Shown here piece by piece: positions 8,320 through 17,862 of a DNA stretch of 64,000 nucleotides (position 1 is the stretch's first letter; every line of letters begins with the position of its first letter). Origin of the DNA: Serratia sp. UGAL515B_01 (GTDB taxonomy: Bacteria; Pseudomonadota; Gammaproteobacteria; Enterobacterales; Enterobacteriaceae); NCBI RefSeq assembly GCF_033095805.1, contig NZ_CP109901.1:992001-1056000 (forward strand). The letters are read 5' to 3'. The notes below the pieces were generated by a model, which saw only the letters and a program-made list of their open reading frames with translations, ran no database searches and was not told where the DNA came from. Both the position numbers and the translations under genes were made by a program.

Positions 8320-10053
8320 TTAACCTACTGTCGGCATTGGGCTAAGCGCCATTTTTGCCGCGCCATTCTCGGTACGACTGAAACGCCAACAGACCTGATG
8401 GTATTTGGCTACACTATTACGGTGTGCCACACTTACTAGCGTCACATCGGGCAATTCATCAACCAATAGGCAGTACATCAATTGCTCTGTATCATCATCC
8501 AGAGCGCTAGTCGCTTCGTCCAGAAACAATATGTCCGGACGGGTGAGGATAGCGCGGGCAAACGCCAATCGTTGCTGTTCACCTGGGGACAGGCGTTGGC
8601 TCCAATTGGCTATGGTGTCCAACCAAGGTTGCAGATGCTTCAGGCGACAATTTTCCAATACATTAAGCAATTGTTCATCGCTATAGTCTTTATTCTGATG
8701 CGGATAAGTCAGTGCTTCACGCAATGTATCGATTGGAATATAACCGCGTTGCGGTAAAAATAGGGTGCTCAGTTTTGTATCGCGGGCTATTTCACCTGAA
8801 CCGTATGGCCAAATCCCGGCAATCGCGCGCAGCAGGGTAGATTTGCCAGAGCCAGAAGGGCCGACGATCAGTACACGTTCACCACGCTTTAACGTCATCG
8901 TTGCTGAGTTCAACAATGGTTCCCCACTAGGTAACGTCAAGCCAAGATCGCGTAATATCAGTGGTTGTTTGTCCTCTTGTTGCAGGCTGATCCCACGTTC
9001 TTGGTGATGGATCTGATCCACCGCCGCATTAAAGCCTGCCAGACGGTTAACGCAGGCTTTCCAAGTGGCTAAGGTTGTGAATGCATCGACAAACCACGAT
9101 AATGCCCCTTGCACCTGGCTGAAAGCGGATGCGATCTGCATTAGCCCCCCCATTTGAATGGCGCCAGAGAAATAGCGTGGTGCAGCCACTAGCAACGGGA
9201 AAATTACGGCAAACTGGCCGTAGAAATTGCTGGCAATATTGAGCCGTCGAGTAATACGCATGATTGACCACCAGTTACTGCGGATAGCTTCAAAACGATT
9301 ATTCAACTGCTGCTTTTCGCGCGGTTCACCCTGATACAAAGCAATAGCATCATTATTTTCACGGATACGAATCAATCCGAAACGAAAGTTTGCTTCAAAA
9401 TGCTCCTGATTATAACCGAGTATGACCAACGGTTTACCAACCCACCAGATCACCAATGAACCCAAAACCGCATACAACAGGGCAAACCACACCATATAGC
9501 CAGGGAGGGTGATTGTATATTGTGAGATGGCAAAGCTGATTGGCCCACTGATGTTCCAGAGAATGCCGATGAATGAGAACAGCGTTACCAGGCTGGAAAG
9601 CAGACCGAGTGAGAGTGAAAGAGTATATTGGGTCAGAACGTTGAGGTCTTCGGCGATACGTTGGTCAGGGTTATCGATAACTTGCTGTTGTTCTGTATGG
9701 TAATAGGACTGATGCGCTAGCCATTTCGCCATGAATTTTTCCGTCATCCAGCGCCGCCAAAGCATTCGCAGCCCCTGGGTTAGATAGACCTTGTAAACCG
9801 CCAGCACAATGAAGATCAACGCCAGATAAGTAAATCGCCATAGTTGTGCTTTGAATACCGGATAGTTTTTATTCTGCAAGGCGTCGTAAAACACCTGGTT
9901 CCATTGGTTGATAAGTACACTGATATACACCAACCCCAATGAAAGGGCGATGATAGCGATCAGCATCGACCAGGCACGCCATTTTTCTTCAGAGACCCAG
10001 AAGGGTTTGATCAATTGCCAGACAGCATGTTTTTGCGAAGGAGTCTTTTTCAT
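8320..10053 (-). CDS. ABC transporter, fused permease/ATPase (SbmA/YddA type)
   Basis: 577 residues from ATG 10053 (start MKKTPSQKH); the open frame extends 38 codons further upstream, but the E. coli YddA length of about 560 and its beginning favour this start. The N-terminal half is an SbmA/BacA-like membrane domain with about six helices (ALSLGLVYISVLINQWN, TYLALIFIVLAVY and others). The C-terminal half is an ABC ATPase: Walker A GPSGSGKST, signature LSPGEQQRLAFARA, Walker B ILFLDEATSALDD. A homodimeric exporter is expected; the substrate is unknown. No partner genes are adjacent. Confidence 0.85.
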   Translation of the reverse strand: MKKTPSQKHAVWQLIKPFWVSEEKWRAWSMLIAIIALSLGLVYISVLINQWNQVFYDALQNKNYPVFKAQLWRFTYLALIFIVLAVYKVYLTQGLRMLWRRWMTEKFMAKWLAHQSYYHTEQQQVIDNPDQRIAEDLNVLTQYTLSLSLGLLSSLVTLFSFIGILWNISGPISFAISQYTITLPGYMVWFALLYAVLGSLVIWWVGKPLVILGYNQEHFEANFRFGLIRIRENNDAIALYQGEPREKQQLNNRFEAIRSNWWSIMRITRRLNIASNFYGQFAVIFPLLVAAPRYFSGAIQMGGLMQIASAFSQVQGALSWFVDAFTTLATWKACVNRLAGFNAAVDQIHHQERGISLQQEDKQPLILRDLGLTLPSGEPLLNSATMTLKRGERVLIVGPSGSGKSTLLRAIAGIWPYGSGEIARDTKLSTLFLPQRGYIPIDTLREALTYPHQNKDYSDEQLLNVLENCRLKHLQPWLDTIANWSQRLSPGEQQRLAFARAILTRPDILFLDEATSALDDDTEQLMYCLLVDELPDVTLVSVAHRNSVAKYHQVCWRFSRTENGAAKMALSPMPTVG

Positions 10054-10708
10054 TGTGATCCAGAATGTATTATTTCCTTTTAGGATGGACGTATGGTGGG
10101 GAATTAACAAACTGGTATATGTAAGCGTTTTTGACGCTGCTAACCATTTTGTAAAAAGGCCCATCACGGCCTAGCTGCACAACGGCAGCTATACTCGTCA
10201 TACTTAAAATTGCAGCCAACCAACCGTTTGTTCATTTCAGAAGACCCGCTCAGGTCAATGACAATACTGCCATGAGTTGATTTTATCCTTTTTCAAAGGG
10301 ATGAACTTCACGGATGTACCGGGTGTTGTCATTAACAGCACTGCAATTTTGTGAACGAGCATATACTGGGGGTAAAAAATGTGATTGACAATAAGTGGAT
10401 AGGTAAAAAGTACGTTGGTTGTACGTGACTCCAAGAAGCGGGTCTACGGGAAACGCGAGATAAATTGACCGTAGCCTATTTTAAACACTGGTTACCACAG
10501 GTCCGAAGGGAGGAAGCGCGTGGATGATGCGAACAACGCAACCCGCTTATTTCCGTCCGGAGGGCGATCCTCCGGGCTAGGGACATTTGTGCGCATTGGT
10601 GCGTTGTTCGCTGTTTATCGGGTCTACCAAACTGCATGGCTCACGTTTTGTTCTGGGCGTAAATGACCGCCAACAGCGCTCGAAAGCAATTGGGTGAAGC
10701 GACCTAAT
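10054..10708. other. Non-coding stretch upstream of the ABC exporter
   Basis: It should contain the exporter promoter on the minus strand. Positions 10573-10707 are a half copy of the MITE-like element. The rest (10054-10572) shows no gene and no strong repeat. Confidence 0.55.
10573..10707 (+). mobile_element. MITE-like element, right half only (copy 2)
   Basis: From GGGCTAGGGACATTTG onward this follows the right half of the intact copy: TGCGTTGTTCGC, then GGTCTACC, then GCTCACG, then AATGACCGCCAACAGCGCTCG, ending AGCAATTGGGTGAAGCGACCTAA. The left half is not recognisable. The end lies 1 bp from the stop codon of the neighbouring minus-strand MBL-fold gene. Confidence 0.65.
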
Positions 10709-11593
10709 TTACTGTGGCCATTTCATTTCGCCTTTTAGCACCTTGGCACTTAATTCCAGACTTGAATCGTTTTTTATATGCGGATAATGGCGTTTCATGG
10801 CAGCGATCAGCTCAGTGGCATTGTTGGTTTTTGACAACTCGTTTTCCAGAGTAGTCAGGTAGTTTAGGGTGAATGTCACTGACTCTAGCGTTTGCGGTGC
10901 TCCAGGCAGGAAATGACCGGGGACAACCACCTGTGGTTGCAGTGTCTGGATATTTTCCAAGGTTTGTCGCCAGTGAGCGCGGGACTCAGGGGTCTGATTG
11001 TCGGCAAGCCACGGGTGGATATTGTCACCGGCTACGGAGACTCCACCCACCACGGCTTTCAGTGCTGGGATCCACAGATAAGTGCGCCCTGGCGTTGGGC
11101 CGTTCAGACCTTTAACTTCAACTTGTTGGCCATCAATGGTAAAGCTGCTGCCTTGTAATGGTTGCGGAACGATAATCTGTTGGGGGGCATTCTCTTTTAA
11201 AATTGGCCCCCAATAGGCAATTTTACCTGCCTTGGTGGCATTGATCTGTTTGATGGTGCTTGGTGATGCGATGATTTTTGCTTGTGGGAATGCGGCGCTA
11301 ATAACATCAAGGCCGAAGTAGAAATCTGGGTCCGAGTGGCTGATATAAACCGTCGTCAGTTTTTTGCCGGTGGCTTTGATTTTTTTTACCAGCTCTTCTG
11401 CGTCATTGTGCTGGAATTGAGCATCTATCAACGCTACTTCGTGCTTACCGCTGATGATCTCCGATGAAACCGGGAATATGCTTTTCTCACCGGGGTTATA
11501 CACTTCCAGAGTCAGTGTGTCAGCCGCATTGGCGACGGTGCAGAGAGTCATGATGCTGGTAAAAGCAAGGTTAGTTAATGACTTGTTGGTCAT
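10709..11593 (-). CDS. Secreted MBL-fold protein with degenerate metal motif
   Basis: 294 residues from ATG 11593, preceded by AAGGAAA at 9 nt spacing; the frame continues 27 codons upstream without such a site. A signal peptide (to VANAADTL) sends it to the periplasm. The fold is metallo-beta-lactamase-like, but the THxHxDH loop reads SHSDPDFYFG: the first His and the Asp are kept, while the second and third His are replaced. A later PGHFLPG supplies another His. It may be a subfamily with altered metal use. It is divergent from a LysR regulator, which probably controls it. The substrate is unknown. Confidence 0.72.
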   Translation of the reverse strand: MTNKSLTNLAFTSIMTLCTVANAADTLTLEVYNPGEKSIFPVSSEIISGKHEVALIDAQFQHNDAEELVKKIKATGKKLTTVYISHSDPDFYFGLDVISAAFPQAKIIASPSTIKQINATKAGKIAYWGPILKENAPQQIIVPQPLQGSSFTIDGQQVEVKGLNGPTPGRTYLWIPALKAVVGGVSVAGDNIHPWLADNQTPESRAHWRQTLENIQTLQPQVVVPGHFLPGAPQTLESVTFTLNYLTTLENELSKTNNATELIAAMKRHYPHIKNDSSLELSAKVLKGEMKWPQ

Positions 11594-11701
11594 GTGTAAG
11601 TTTCCTTGGGTTTTTGTTGTCGTTGGTAGAATATTACGTTGCATAAATTGAAAGAAAAATCGGAAAATAGGCAATGGTTAGTTGCATAGATCGAGCAAAT
11701 T

Positions 11702-12610
11702 GTGGATAGAATTACCGCTGCTGAAGTTTTTGTCACCATTGTCGATCGCGGTAGCATGATTGCGGCGGCAGATGCGATGGAGATGTCGCGAGCTATGGTT
11801 ACCCGCTACCTGGCGAAAATGGAACAGTGGGCTGGAGCGCGCTTGTTGCATCGTACTACGCGCAAACTGAGCCTGACCGATGCTGGTGAACGTACGCTGG
11901 AGCGTTGCCGACAAATGTTAGCTGTGGCGGGGGAAATCGATCTAGTTGAAAGCGCACAAGGCGATGTTTTACGTGGCTTGTTGCGCATTTCCTGTTCGCA
12001 ATCACTCGGCCAAACGGCGTTGGTCGGCGCTGTGGCTCAGTATCTGAAGCGCTATCCTCAGGTTGTAGTGGATCTGCAAATGAACAATCGCGCGGTAAAT
12101 CTAGTAGAAGAGCGCATCGATCTGGCACTGCGTATTACCAATGATCTGGACCCTAATCTGATTGCAAGGCAACTTTCCACTTGTGCTTCCGTGGTTTGTG
12201 CGTCACCAGCGTATTTAGCCGCTTGCGGTACTCCACGACATCCAGAGGATTTGGCGGTACATAACTGCTTGACCTATTCCTACTTTGGTAAAAGCCTGTG
12301 GCATTTTGATTGTCGTGGGACGAAGTCGGCCGTGGCGGTCAGTGGTAATCTCAGCGCTAATGAGTCGGTGGTGTTGCTGGCAGGGACGTTGAAGGGGGCG
12401 GGAATTTCTCTACAACCTTATTTTTCAGCGGCCCCGGCGCTGGCTAAGGGGGATTTGATAGAGTTACTTCCCGGTTATACACCACAAGTGATGGGCATTT
12501 ACGGTATTTACACGTCGCGTCGTCAAATGCCAGCCACGTTACGTACTATGCTGGACTTTTTGGTAACGTGGTTTGCGACCGATCCCGATTGGCAAGCCAC
12601 ACTGCGGTGA
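11702..12610 (+). CDS. LysR-family transcriptional regulator
   Basis: 302 residues from GTG 11702 (MDRITAAEVFVTIVDRGS). N-terminal winged helix-turn-helix at about 15-60 (AADAMEMSRAMVTRYLAKME), then a LysR substrate-binding domain from about 90. Many members of this branch regulate a divergent neighbour, here the MBL-fold gene, with only 108 bp between the two starts. Effector unknown. The ribosome site is weak (GAGCAAATT before GTG). Confidence 0.82.
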   Translation: MDRITAAEVFVTIVDRGSMIAAADAMEMSRAMVTRYLAKMEQWAGARLLHRTTRKLSLTDAGERTLERCRQMLAVAGEIDLVESAQGDVLRGLLRISCSQSLGQTALVGAVAQYLKRYPQVVVDLQMNNRAVNLVEERIDLALRITNDLDPNLIARQLSTCASVVCASPAYLAACGTPRHPEDLAVHNCLTYSYFGKSLWHFDCRGTKSAVAVSGNLSANESVVLLAGTLKGAGISLQPYFSAAPALAKGDLIELLPGYTPQVMGIYGIYTSRRQMPATLRTMLDFLVTWFATDPDWQATLR

Positions 12611-12633
12611 AATAAGGTTGCGAGTGATACAGC

Positions 12634-13557
12634 CTAGCGCTGCATCACTGAGGCTAAGCGAGCCGGAAACTTTTCCGCCTGTTGCTGCAGGTGCTGCACA
12701 AAAGTGGTCACCAGCGCCGAGGAAGGGCGGTGCAACGGACGGATCAGGCTGACCGTAAAGGGCACATTTATGCTGAATGGTCTGAGGTGGATGCCATGAC
12801 GGGCGTAATCCACGGCTGTTAGCGGGTTGATAATTGAGATGCCTACCCCTTCATTGACCATGGCACAGACGGAGGCTGCGCTGTGTGTCTCCAGTACCAT
12901 CCTGCGTTCAATTCCCTGTTCATTAAACAGCGCATCCAGCAATTGGCGGTAATTGTCAGTGCTAGACAGGCTGATAAAGTTTTCCTTGTAGAAGTCCTGT
13001 GGCACTAACTCTCTTTTTGCCAACAGGCGATGCCCAGCTGGTAGAACGCATACCTCATTTAAGGTCATCAGCGTCATTCGTTCAGTTCCCGCTGGCGTCA
13101 GGGTATTTTCTGTCAGGCCCAAATCATGACGCTGTGCCGACAACCACTCTTCCAACAACGGTGATTCCTGTGGGATCACGCTGAAGCTCACTTCGGGATA
13201 ACGATCAACAAAAGGCTTACATACGGCAGGTAACAGAGATTGTGAAAACACCGGTAAGCAAGCGATGGAGAGTTGTGCCTGTTCGAACTGGCGGATACCT
13301 GCAGCGGCGTTTTTAATACGTTCCAGACCATAGTAAGAGCGTTGTACTTCCTCAAATAATCGCAGGCCTTGAACCGTTGGATAAAGACGACCACGCAGGC
13401 GATCAAACAGTTGTAATTGGATCATTTTTTCAAATCGCGACAGTTCGCGGCTGACGGTGGGTTGTGACGTTTGCAGCAACGCTGCCGCTTCGGTGAGATT
13501 GCCGGTCGTCATCACTGCGTGAAAGATCTCAATCTGGCGTAGGGTAATGCCATGCAT
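12634..13557 (-). CDS. lysR: Transcriptional activator of lysA
   Basis: 307 residues. It matches E. coli LysR closely along its length (LRQIEIFHAVM, TSQPTVSRELSRFEK, PTVQGLRLFEEVQRS, SIACLPVFSQS, QESPLLEEWLSAQRHDLGLTE, THSAASVCAMV, VSLIRPLHRPSSALV). LysR activates lysA when diaminopimelate is high relative to lysine and represses itself. It is divergent from lysA with 122 bp between starts, the classical arrangement, so its binding sites should lie at 13558-13679. Confidence 0.95.
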   Translation of the reverse strand: MHGITLRQIEIFHAVMTTGNLTEAAALLQTSQPTVSRELSRFEKMIQLQLFDRLRGRLYPTVQGLRLFEEVQRSYYGLERIKNAAAGIRQFEQAQLSIACLPVFSQSLLPAVCKPFVDRYPEVSFSVIPQESPLLEEWLSAQRHDLGLTENTLTPAGTERMTLMTLNEVCVLPAGHRLLAKRELVPQDFYKENFISLSSTDNYRQLLDALFNEQGIERRMVLETHSAASVCAMVNEGVGISIINPLTAVDYARHGIHLRPFSINVPFTVSLIRPLHRPSSALVTTFVQHLQQQAEKFPARLASVMQR

Positions 13558-13679
13558 GGTAGAACGCCTCTGGCGGAGAATGCTATATCATAAATGAATA
13601 GACTATGGCGAAATAGATATTTTTCACGCAGAGCTTTAGACGGCATGATAATGGGAAATCTTTTTATGGAAACAAACCC

Positions 13680-14936
13680 ATGCCACGCGCTTTGAATGAC
13701 ACATCTACTGCTTTGAACACCGCTAATCTGCGGGCATTGCCACAGCGTTTTGGTTGCCCTGTCTGGGCTTATGATGCGGATATTATCAGCCAGCAGATCG
13801 CGCAGTTGCGTCACTTTGACGTGATCCGTTTTGCCCAGAAAGCCTGTTCGAATATTCATATTTTACGCTTGATGCGTGAACAGGGCGTGAAGGTAGACTC
13901 GGTATCGTTGGGTGAGATCGAACGTGCGTTGAAAGCGGGTTTTGAGCCAGGTGGAGAAGATATTGTTTTTACCGCTGACGTGTTGGATCACACCACTCTG
14001 GCTCGCGTTAGCGAATTGAAAATCCCGGTAAACGCAGGTTCCATCGATATGTTGGAGCAACTTGGGCAAGCTTCGTCTGGTCATCCGGTGTGGCTGCGGA
14101 TCAACCCTGGTTTTGGCCATGGGCACAGTCAGAAAACCAATACTGGTGGTGAAAACAGCAAGCACGGCATCTGGTATGCCGATTTACCACAAGCGCTGGC
14201 CAAGGTACAGCAATATGGGCTTAAGCTGATTGGTCTACATATGCACATTGGTTCCGGCGTGGATTATCAGCATCTGGAGCGTGTATGCGATGCCATGGTG
14301 CAACAGGTGATAACACTTGGGCAGGATATTAGTGCGATCTCTGCCGGTGGGGGGCTTTCTATTCCTTATCAGCAAGGAGAAGAAGCGATCAATACCGGGC
14401 ATTATTATGGTTTATGGAACCATGCGCGTGAGCGGATTGCTGCGCATTTGGGCCATCCGATAAAACTGGAAATCGAACCTGGACGTTTCTTGGTCGCGGA
14501 AGCAGGGGTATTGGTAGCCGAAGTGCGATCGGTAAAAGACATGGGGAGCCGTCATTTTGTGTTGGTCGATGCCGGTTTCAACGATCTGATGCGTCCAGCG
14601 ATGTACGGCAGTTACCATCATATCTCGTTGTTACCTGCCGATGGACGCAACTTAGAACATCAACCGCTGTATGAGACCGTGATTGCCGGGCCGTTGTGCG
14701 AGTCTGGCGATGTTTTCACTCAGCAGGCTGGCGGTGGCGTTGAAACCCGCTCGTTGCCGCAAGCGCGGGTTGGCGATTATCTGGTATTCCATGACACCGG
14801 TGCCTATGGTGCTTCGATGTCCTCCAACTACAACAGCCGTCCGTTGTTGCCGGAAGTGTTGTTTGAAAACGGTGAACCTCGTCTGATTCGTCGTCGGCAA
14901 ACGATTGAAGAGTTGATTGGGCTGGAATTGGTTTAA
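13680..14936 (+). CDS. lysA: Diaminopimelate decarboxylase
   Basis: 418 residues, close to the E. coli protein. It converts meso-diaminopimelate to lysine, the last step of lysine biosynthesis, in the cytoplasm. It belongs to the fold-type III PLP enzymes: the Schiff-base lysine is Lys54 in FAQKACSN, followed by HMHIGSGVDY, the glycine-rich phosphate loop SAGGGLSIPY, EIEPGRF and the catalytic CESGD near the C-terminus. Start ATG has GGAAA 8 nt upstream. Regulated by the divergent lysR product. Confidence 0.96.
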   Translation: MPRALNDTSTALNTANLRALPQRFGCPVWAYDADIISQQIAQLRHFDVIRFAQKACSNIHILRLMREQGVKVDSVSLGEIERALKAGFEPGGEDIVFTADVLDHTTLARVSELKIPVNAGSIDMLEQLGQASSGHPVWLRINPGFGHGHSQKTNTGGENSKHGIWYADLPQALAKVQQYGLKLIGLHMHIGSGVDYQHLERVCDAMVQQVITLGQDISAISAGGGLSIPYQQGEEAINTGHYYGLWNHARERIAAHLGHPIKLEIEPGRFLVAEAGVLVAEVRSVKDMGSRHFVLVDAGFNDLMRPAMYGSYHHISLLPADGRNLEHQPLYETVIAGPLCESGDVFTQQAGGGVETRSLPQARVGDYLVFHDTGAYGASMSSNYNSRPLLPEVLFENGEPRLIRRRQTIEELIGLELV

Positions 14937-14957
14937 GCGAGCTTCCGGGCTATGAAC

Positions 14958-15968
14958 TCAATCGGCGTATGGGCCAGGGGCCACCGACTCACGCAGCTTT
15001 AATTCACCGGTAAAGGAGGGAAGCGGTTGCACCGTTTCCCCATTTATCAGGCGGAACGCCTGCGTGATGGCGGTTTCTATCATGGCATCGATTGGCAAAT
15101 AAACGGTGGACAAGGCGGGTTGCAGATAGGTGGCGCTGGGCTCATCGTCAAAACCAAACAGAGAGACATCCTGCGGAAGGCGCATACCGGCCTGGAAGAG
15201 GGCTTTCATTGCACCAATCGCCATATCGTCGTTGCTGGCAAACAGTGCGCTGAACGGTTTACCGGTTGCCAACAAGATTTTACAACTCTGGTATCCCCCC
15301 GCCACGCTACTGTCCCCATTGGTGACTAGCGCGCCATTAAAGGCAATCTGATGATGTTCCAGTGCCTGACGGTATCCAGCCAATCTTGCCCGAGCGGTCG
15401 GTGTTGCAATCGGGCCAGTGATGCAGGCTATGTCACGGTGCCCCTGACCGATCAGGTAATTAACGGCATTAAATGCGGCATGTTGTTGTTCAAAGAACAC
15501 ACAGCGCTCACGGGCTTTAGGGAGCTCGCGATTAATCACCATGAGTGGCGCAGCTAGACTTTCCAGCAACGTCATGAGCGTATTTTCACTCATGAAGCGT
15601 GTATACAGAATAATGGCATCACAACGACGATCGGCCAGAAGCTGTACGGCTTGTAATTCATCTTCTGGTGTATCGTGACCATCAGTGACGATCAGGTGTT
15701 TTCCGCTGGCTTCGATCATCTTAGCAGCCTGCCGCAACAAGCGACCAAAATAAGGCCCGTCGAAATTAGAGACGACTAGGCCGATACTGTTGGAGCTTTT
15801 ATTGGCCAGTGACTGAGCGAGAAAATTTGGCCGGTAACCCAGTTCGTCCATAGCTTTAAAAACGGCATCGCGCGTGCTCTTTTTTACCTGTCCGGTGCCA
15901 TTTAAAACGCGCGAAACCGTGGCTTTGGATACCCCAGCGCGAATGGATACATCCAACATGGTGATCAT
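14958..15968 (-). CDS. LacI-family repressor, AscG-like
   Basis: 336 residues. Helix-turn-helix at the N-terminus (MLDVSIRAGVSKATVSRVLNG), hinge, then a periplasmic-binding-type effector domain (NSIGLVVSNFDGPYFG, FSALFASNDDMAIGAMKAL, VSLFGFDDEPSA). It resembles E. coli AscG, a repressor of beta-glucoside genes, more than GalR. No sugar transport or glycosidase gene is next to it in this window, so its targets must be elsewhere. It lies between lysA and a GNAT gene. Confidence 0.85.
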   Translation of the reverse strand: MITMLDVSIRAGVSKATVSRVLNGTGQVKKSTRDAVFKAMDELGYRPNFLAQSLANKSSNSIGLVVSNFDGPYFGRLLRQAAKMIEASGKHLIVTDGHDTPEDELQAVQLLADRRCDAIILYTRFMSENTLMTLLESLAAPLMVINRELPKARERCVFFEQQHAAFNAVNYLIGQGHRDIACITGPIATPTARARLAGYRQALEHHQIAFNGALVTNGDSSVAGGYQSCKILLATGKPFSALFASNDDMAIGAMKALFQAGMRLPQDVSLFGFDDEPSATYLQPALSTVYLPIDAMIETAITQAFRLINGETVQPLPSFTGELKLRESVAPGPYAD

Positions 15969-16173
15969 TAGTGGTTAACCCCTTTTTACGTCCGCTGCGG
16001 CAATAAGGCCTAGTTTAGCATAGGGTTAGATCAGGTTGTGCCCAGTGATTATGTTGGTTGTGTCGTAAACGTTGATGGTTTAAGAGTATCTGTCACAAGT
16101 AGTATTGGGTAGAATCGGCCAATATTCCCTTATGCTGTGCACTGAGTTGGGGGCGTTTGAAGAGGAAAACAGA

Positions 16174-16626
16174 GTGATTCGTATCGTTAAGTTAGCGGAT
16201 TACCCGCAGCATCAGCAACAGGTCATTGACTGGCAATGGCAGGCATTTGGCTGTGATAACAGCCGAGCATTTTTTGCCAGTATAGTGGCAATTAGTCTCA
16301 GGCAAGAGGGTTTACCGATTACATTTATTGCATTGCAGGGCGATAAACCGGTAGCCACCGTGGGTCTTTGGCGCTGTGATCTGATTAGCCGTCAAGACTT
16401 AACACCTTGGCTAGCGGCACTTTACGTTGAAGAGAGTCACCGTGGTAGCGGGCTGGCATTGCAAATGCAGCAGTATGTACAGGATCACAGCCGTCGTGCC
16501 GGGTTTAAGGAACTGTATCTGTATGCGGAGTTTGCTGGTTATTACGAGCGCCATGGCTGGAACCACATCGGTGACGCGTTGGACTACCCAGATCGCCCGG
16601 TGCGTCTTTATCATCGCTCTCTTTAA
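16174..16626 (+). CDS. GNAT-family N-acetyltransferase
   Basis: 150 residues from GTG 16174 with GAGGAAAA just upstream; an ATG at 16105 would add 23 unlikely residues. The acetyl-CoA loop is visible as LYVEESHRGSGLALQMQQYV (RGSGLA variant of Q/RxxGxG/A), followed by the typical strand KELYLYAEFAGYYERHGW. The substrate is not predictable. It is convergent with galR. Confidence 0.8.
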   Translation: MIRIVKLADYPQHQQQVIDWQWQAFGCDNSRAFFASIVAISLRQEGLPITFIALQGDKPVATVGLWRCDLISRQDLTPWLAALYVEESHRGSGLALQMQQYVQDHSRRAGFKELYLYAEFAGYYERHGWNHIGDALDYPDRPVRLYHRSL

Positions 16627-16726
16627 CTGTTTATCCCAACGTTATTTTCAAAAGGGACACCGCCTGGGGGGAGTTGAAGGCAGCCAACACCTTTGCATCT
16701 TGAAGAGCGATGGGGATAAATCAGGG

Positions 16727-17746
16727 TTAATTCTGCTCGAAGATGTTATTGATACTGGCTACTGAGTGTCGGCGTACCAGCGTTGGGCTGAACATATTGG
16801 TGATTTCTGGTAGCGACTGGTTGTTTGCCAGCGCTAATGCCAACTCTGCTGCCTGCTTTGCCATTGTGACGATCGGGTAACGGATCGTTGTCAGACGTGG
16901 GCGTAAATAGCGTGAAATCAGCACATCATCAAAACCAATCAGTGACATCTGGCCCGGCACATCAACGCTGTTGTCACTCAGTACTGAAAGCGCACCCGCG
17001 GCCATCGAATCGTTATAGCAGGTGATGGCGGTGAAGTTTTTACCAAGCCCCAACAGTTCTGTCATGGCCTGCTCACCACCAATTTCATCCGGTTCGCCAT
17101 AGGCGATCAGTTTCTCATCCACCGGGATACCTTGTTCCTGAAGAGCGTCCCGATAACCTTGCAACCGGTCGGCTGCGTCTGAAATCTGGTGGGTTGAGCA
17201 GATGATTGCGATACGTTGGTGACCCTGCTGGATCAAATGACGCGTTGCCAGCCAGGCACCGTAACGATCATCAAGAGCAACGCAACGGTTCTCAAACCCT
17301 GACAGTGTTCGATTAATTAGGACCATCCCTGGGATCTGGCGCATCCAGACGATCAATTCATCATCGGTCATTTTCTTGGCATGTACCACCAGCGCCGCAC
17401 AGCGGTGGCGGACCAGTTGCTCAATCGCCTGGTGCTCTTTTTCTGCATCGTGATAACCGTTGCCAATCAGCAGAAAGTTGCGGGTGGCGTAAGCCACTTG
17501 TTCCACCGCTTTTACCATGGCACCGAAGAAGGGATCGGAAACATCGGACACAATCAGGCCAACGGTTTCGCTGGATTGCTGTGCTAACGCTCTGGCGTTG
17601 GCATTGGGGTGATACTGCAACGCCTCCATCGCTGCCAGAACCGCAGCGCGTGAACTTTTGCTGGCTTTAGGCGAATTATTTATTACGCGGGATACCGTGG
17701 CTACAGAAACATCTGCTAGCCTGGCAACATCCTTAATCGTGGCCAT
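16727..17746 (-). CDS. galR: Galactose operon repressor
   Basis: 339 residues from ATG 17746 (MATIKDVARLADVSVATVSRVINNSPKAS), as in E. coli GalR; a GTG four codons upstream is less likely. Matches GalR throughout (ARALAQQSSETVGLIV, DPFFGAMVKAVEQVAY, MTELLGLGKNFTAI, SLIGFDDVLISRY). It represses gal genes in the absence of galactose. A GalR-type operator sits 18 bp upstream of the start, suggesting autoregulation. No galactose genes are near, as in E. coli, where galR also stands next to the omr sRNAs and aas. Confidence 0.95.
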   Translation of the reverse strand: MATIKDVARLADVSVATVSRVINNSPKASKSSRAAVLAAMEALQYHPNANARALAQQSSETVGLIVSDVSDPFFGAMVKAVEQVAYATRNFLLIGNGYHDAEKEHQAIEQLVRHRCAALVVHAKKMTDDELIVWMRQIPGMVLINRTLSGFENRCVALDDRYGAWLATRHLIQQGHQRIAIICSTHQISDAADRLQGYRDALQEQGIPVDEKLIAYGEPDEIGGEQAMTELLGLGKNFTAITCYNDSMAAGALSVLSDNSVDVPGQMSLIGFDDVLISRYLRPRLTTIRYPIVTMAKQAAELALALANNQSLPEITNMFSPTLVRRHSVASINNIFEQN

Positions 17747-17763
17747 ATTTATCAACACTTCCT

Positions 17764-17779
17764 GGGTAATCGCTTACAT
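17764..17779. promoter_or_regulatory. GalR/GalS operator upstream of galR
   Basis: GGGTAATCGCTTACAT; its complement ATGTAAGCGATTACCC matches the GalR consensus GTGTAAGCGATTACAC at 14 of 16 positions. It lies just upstream of galR on the coding strand, so autoregulation is likely. Confidence 0.75.
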
Positions 17780-17862
17780 TCCTCAGTCTTGCGTAAAAAA
17801 TTAGGCGCTGCAAGGGGATTAAGGCATAAGTTGTGGTAGCGGTTGCAGATATTCCCACTTAC

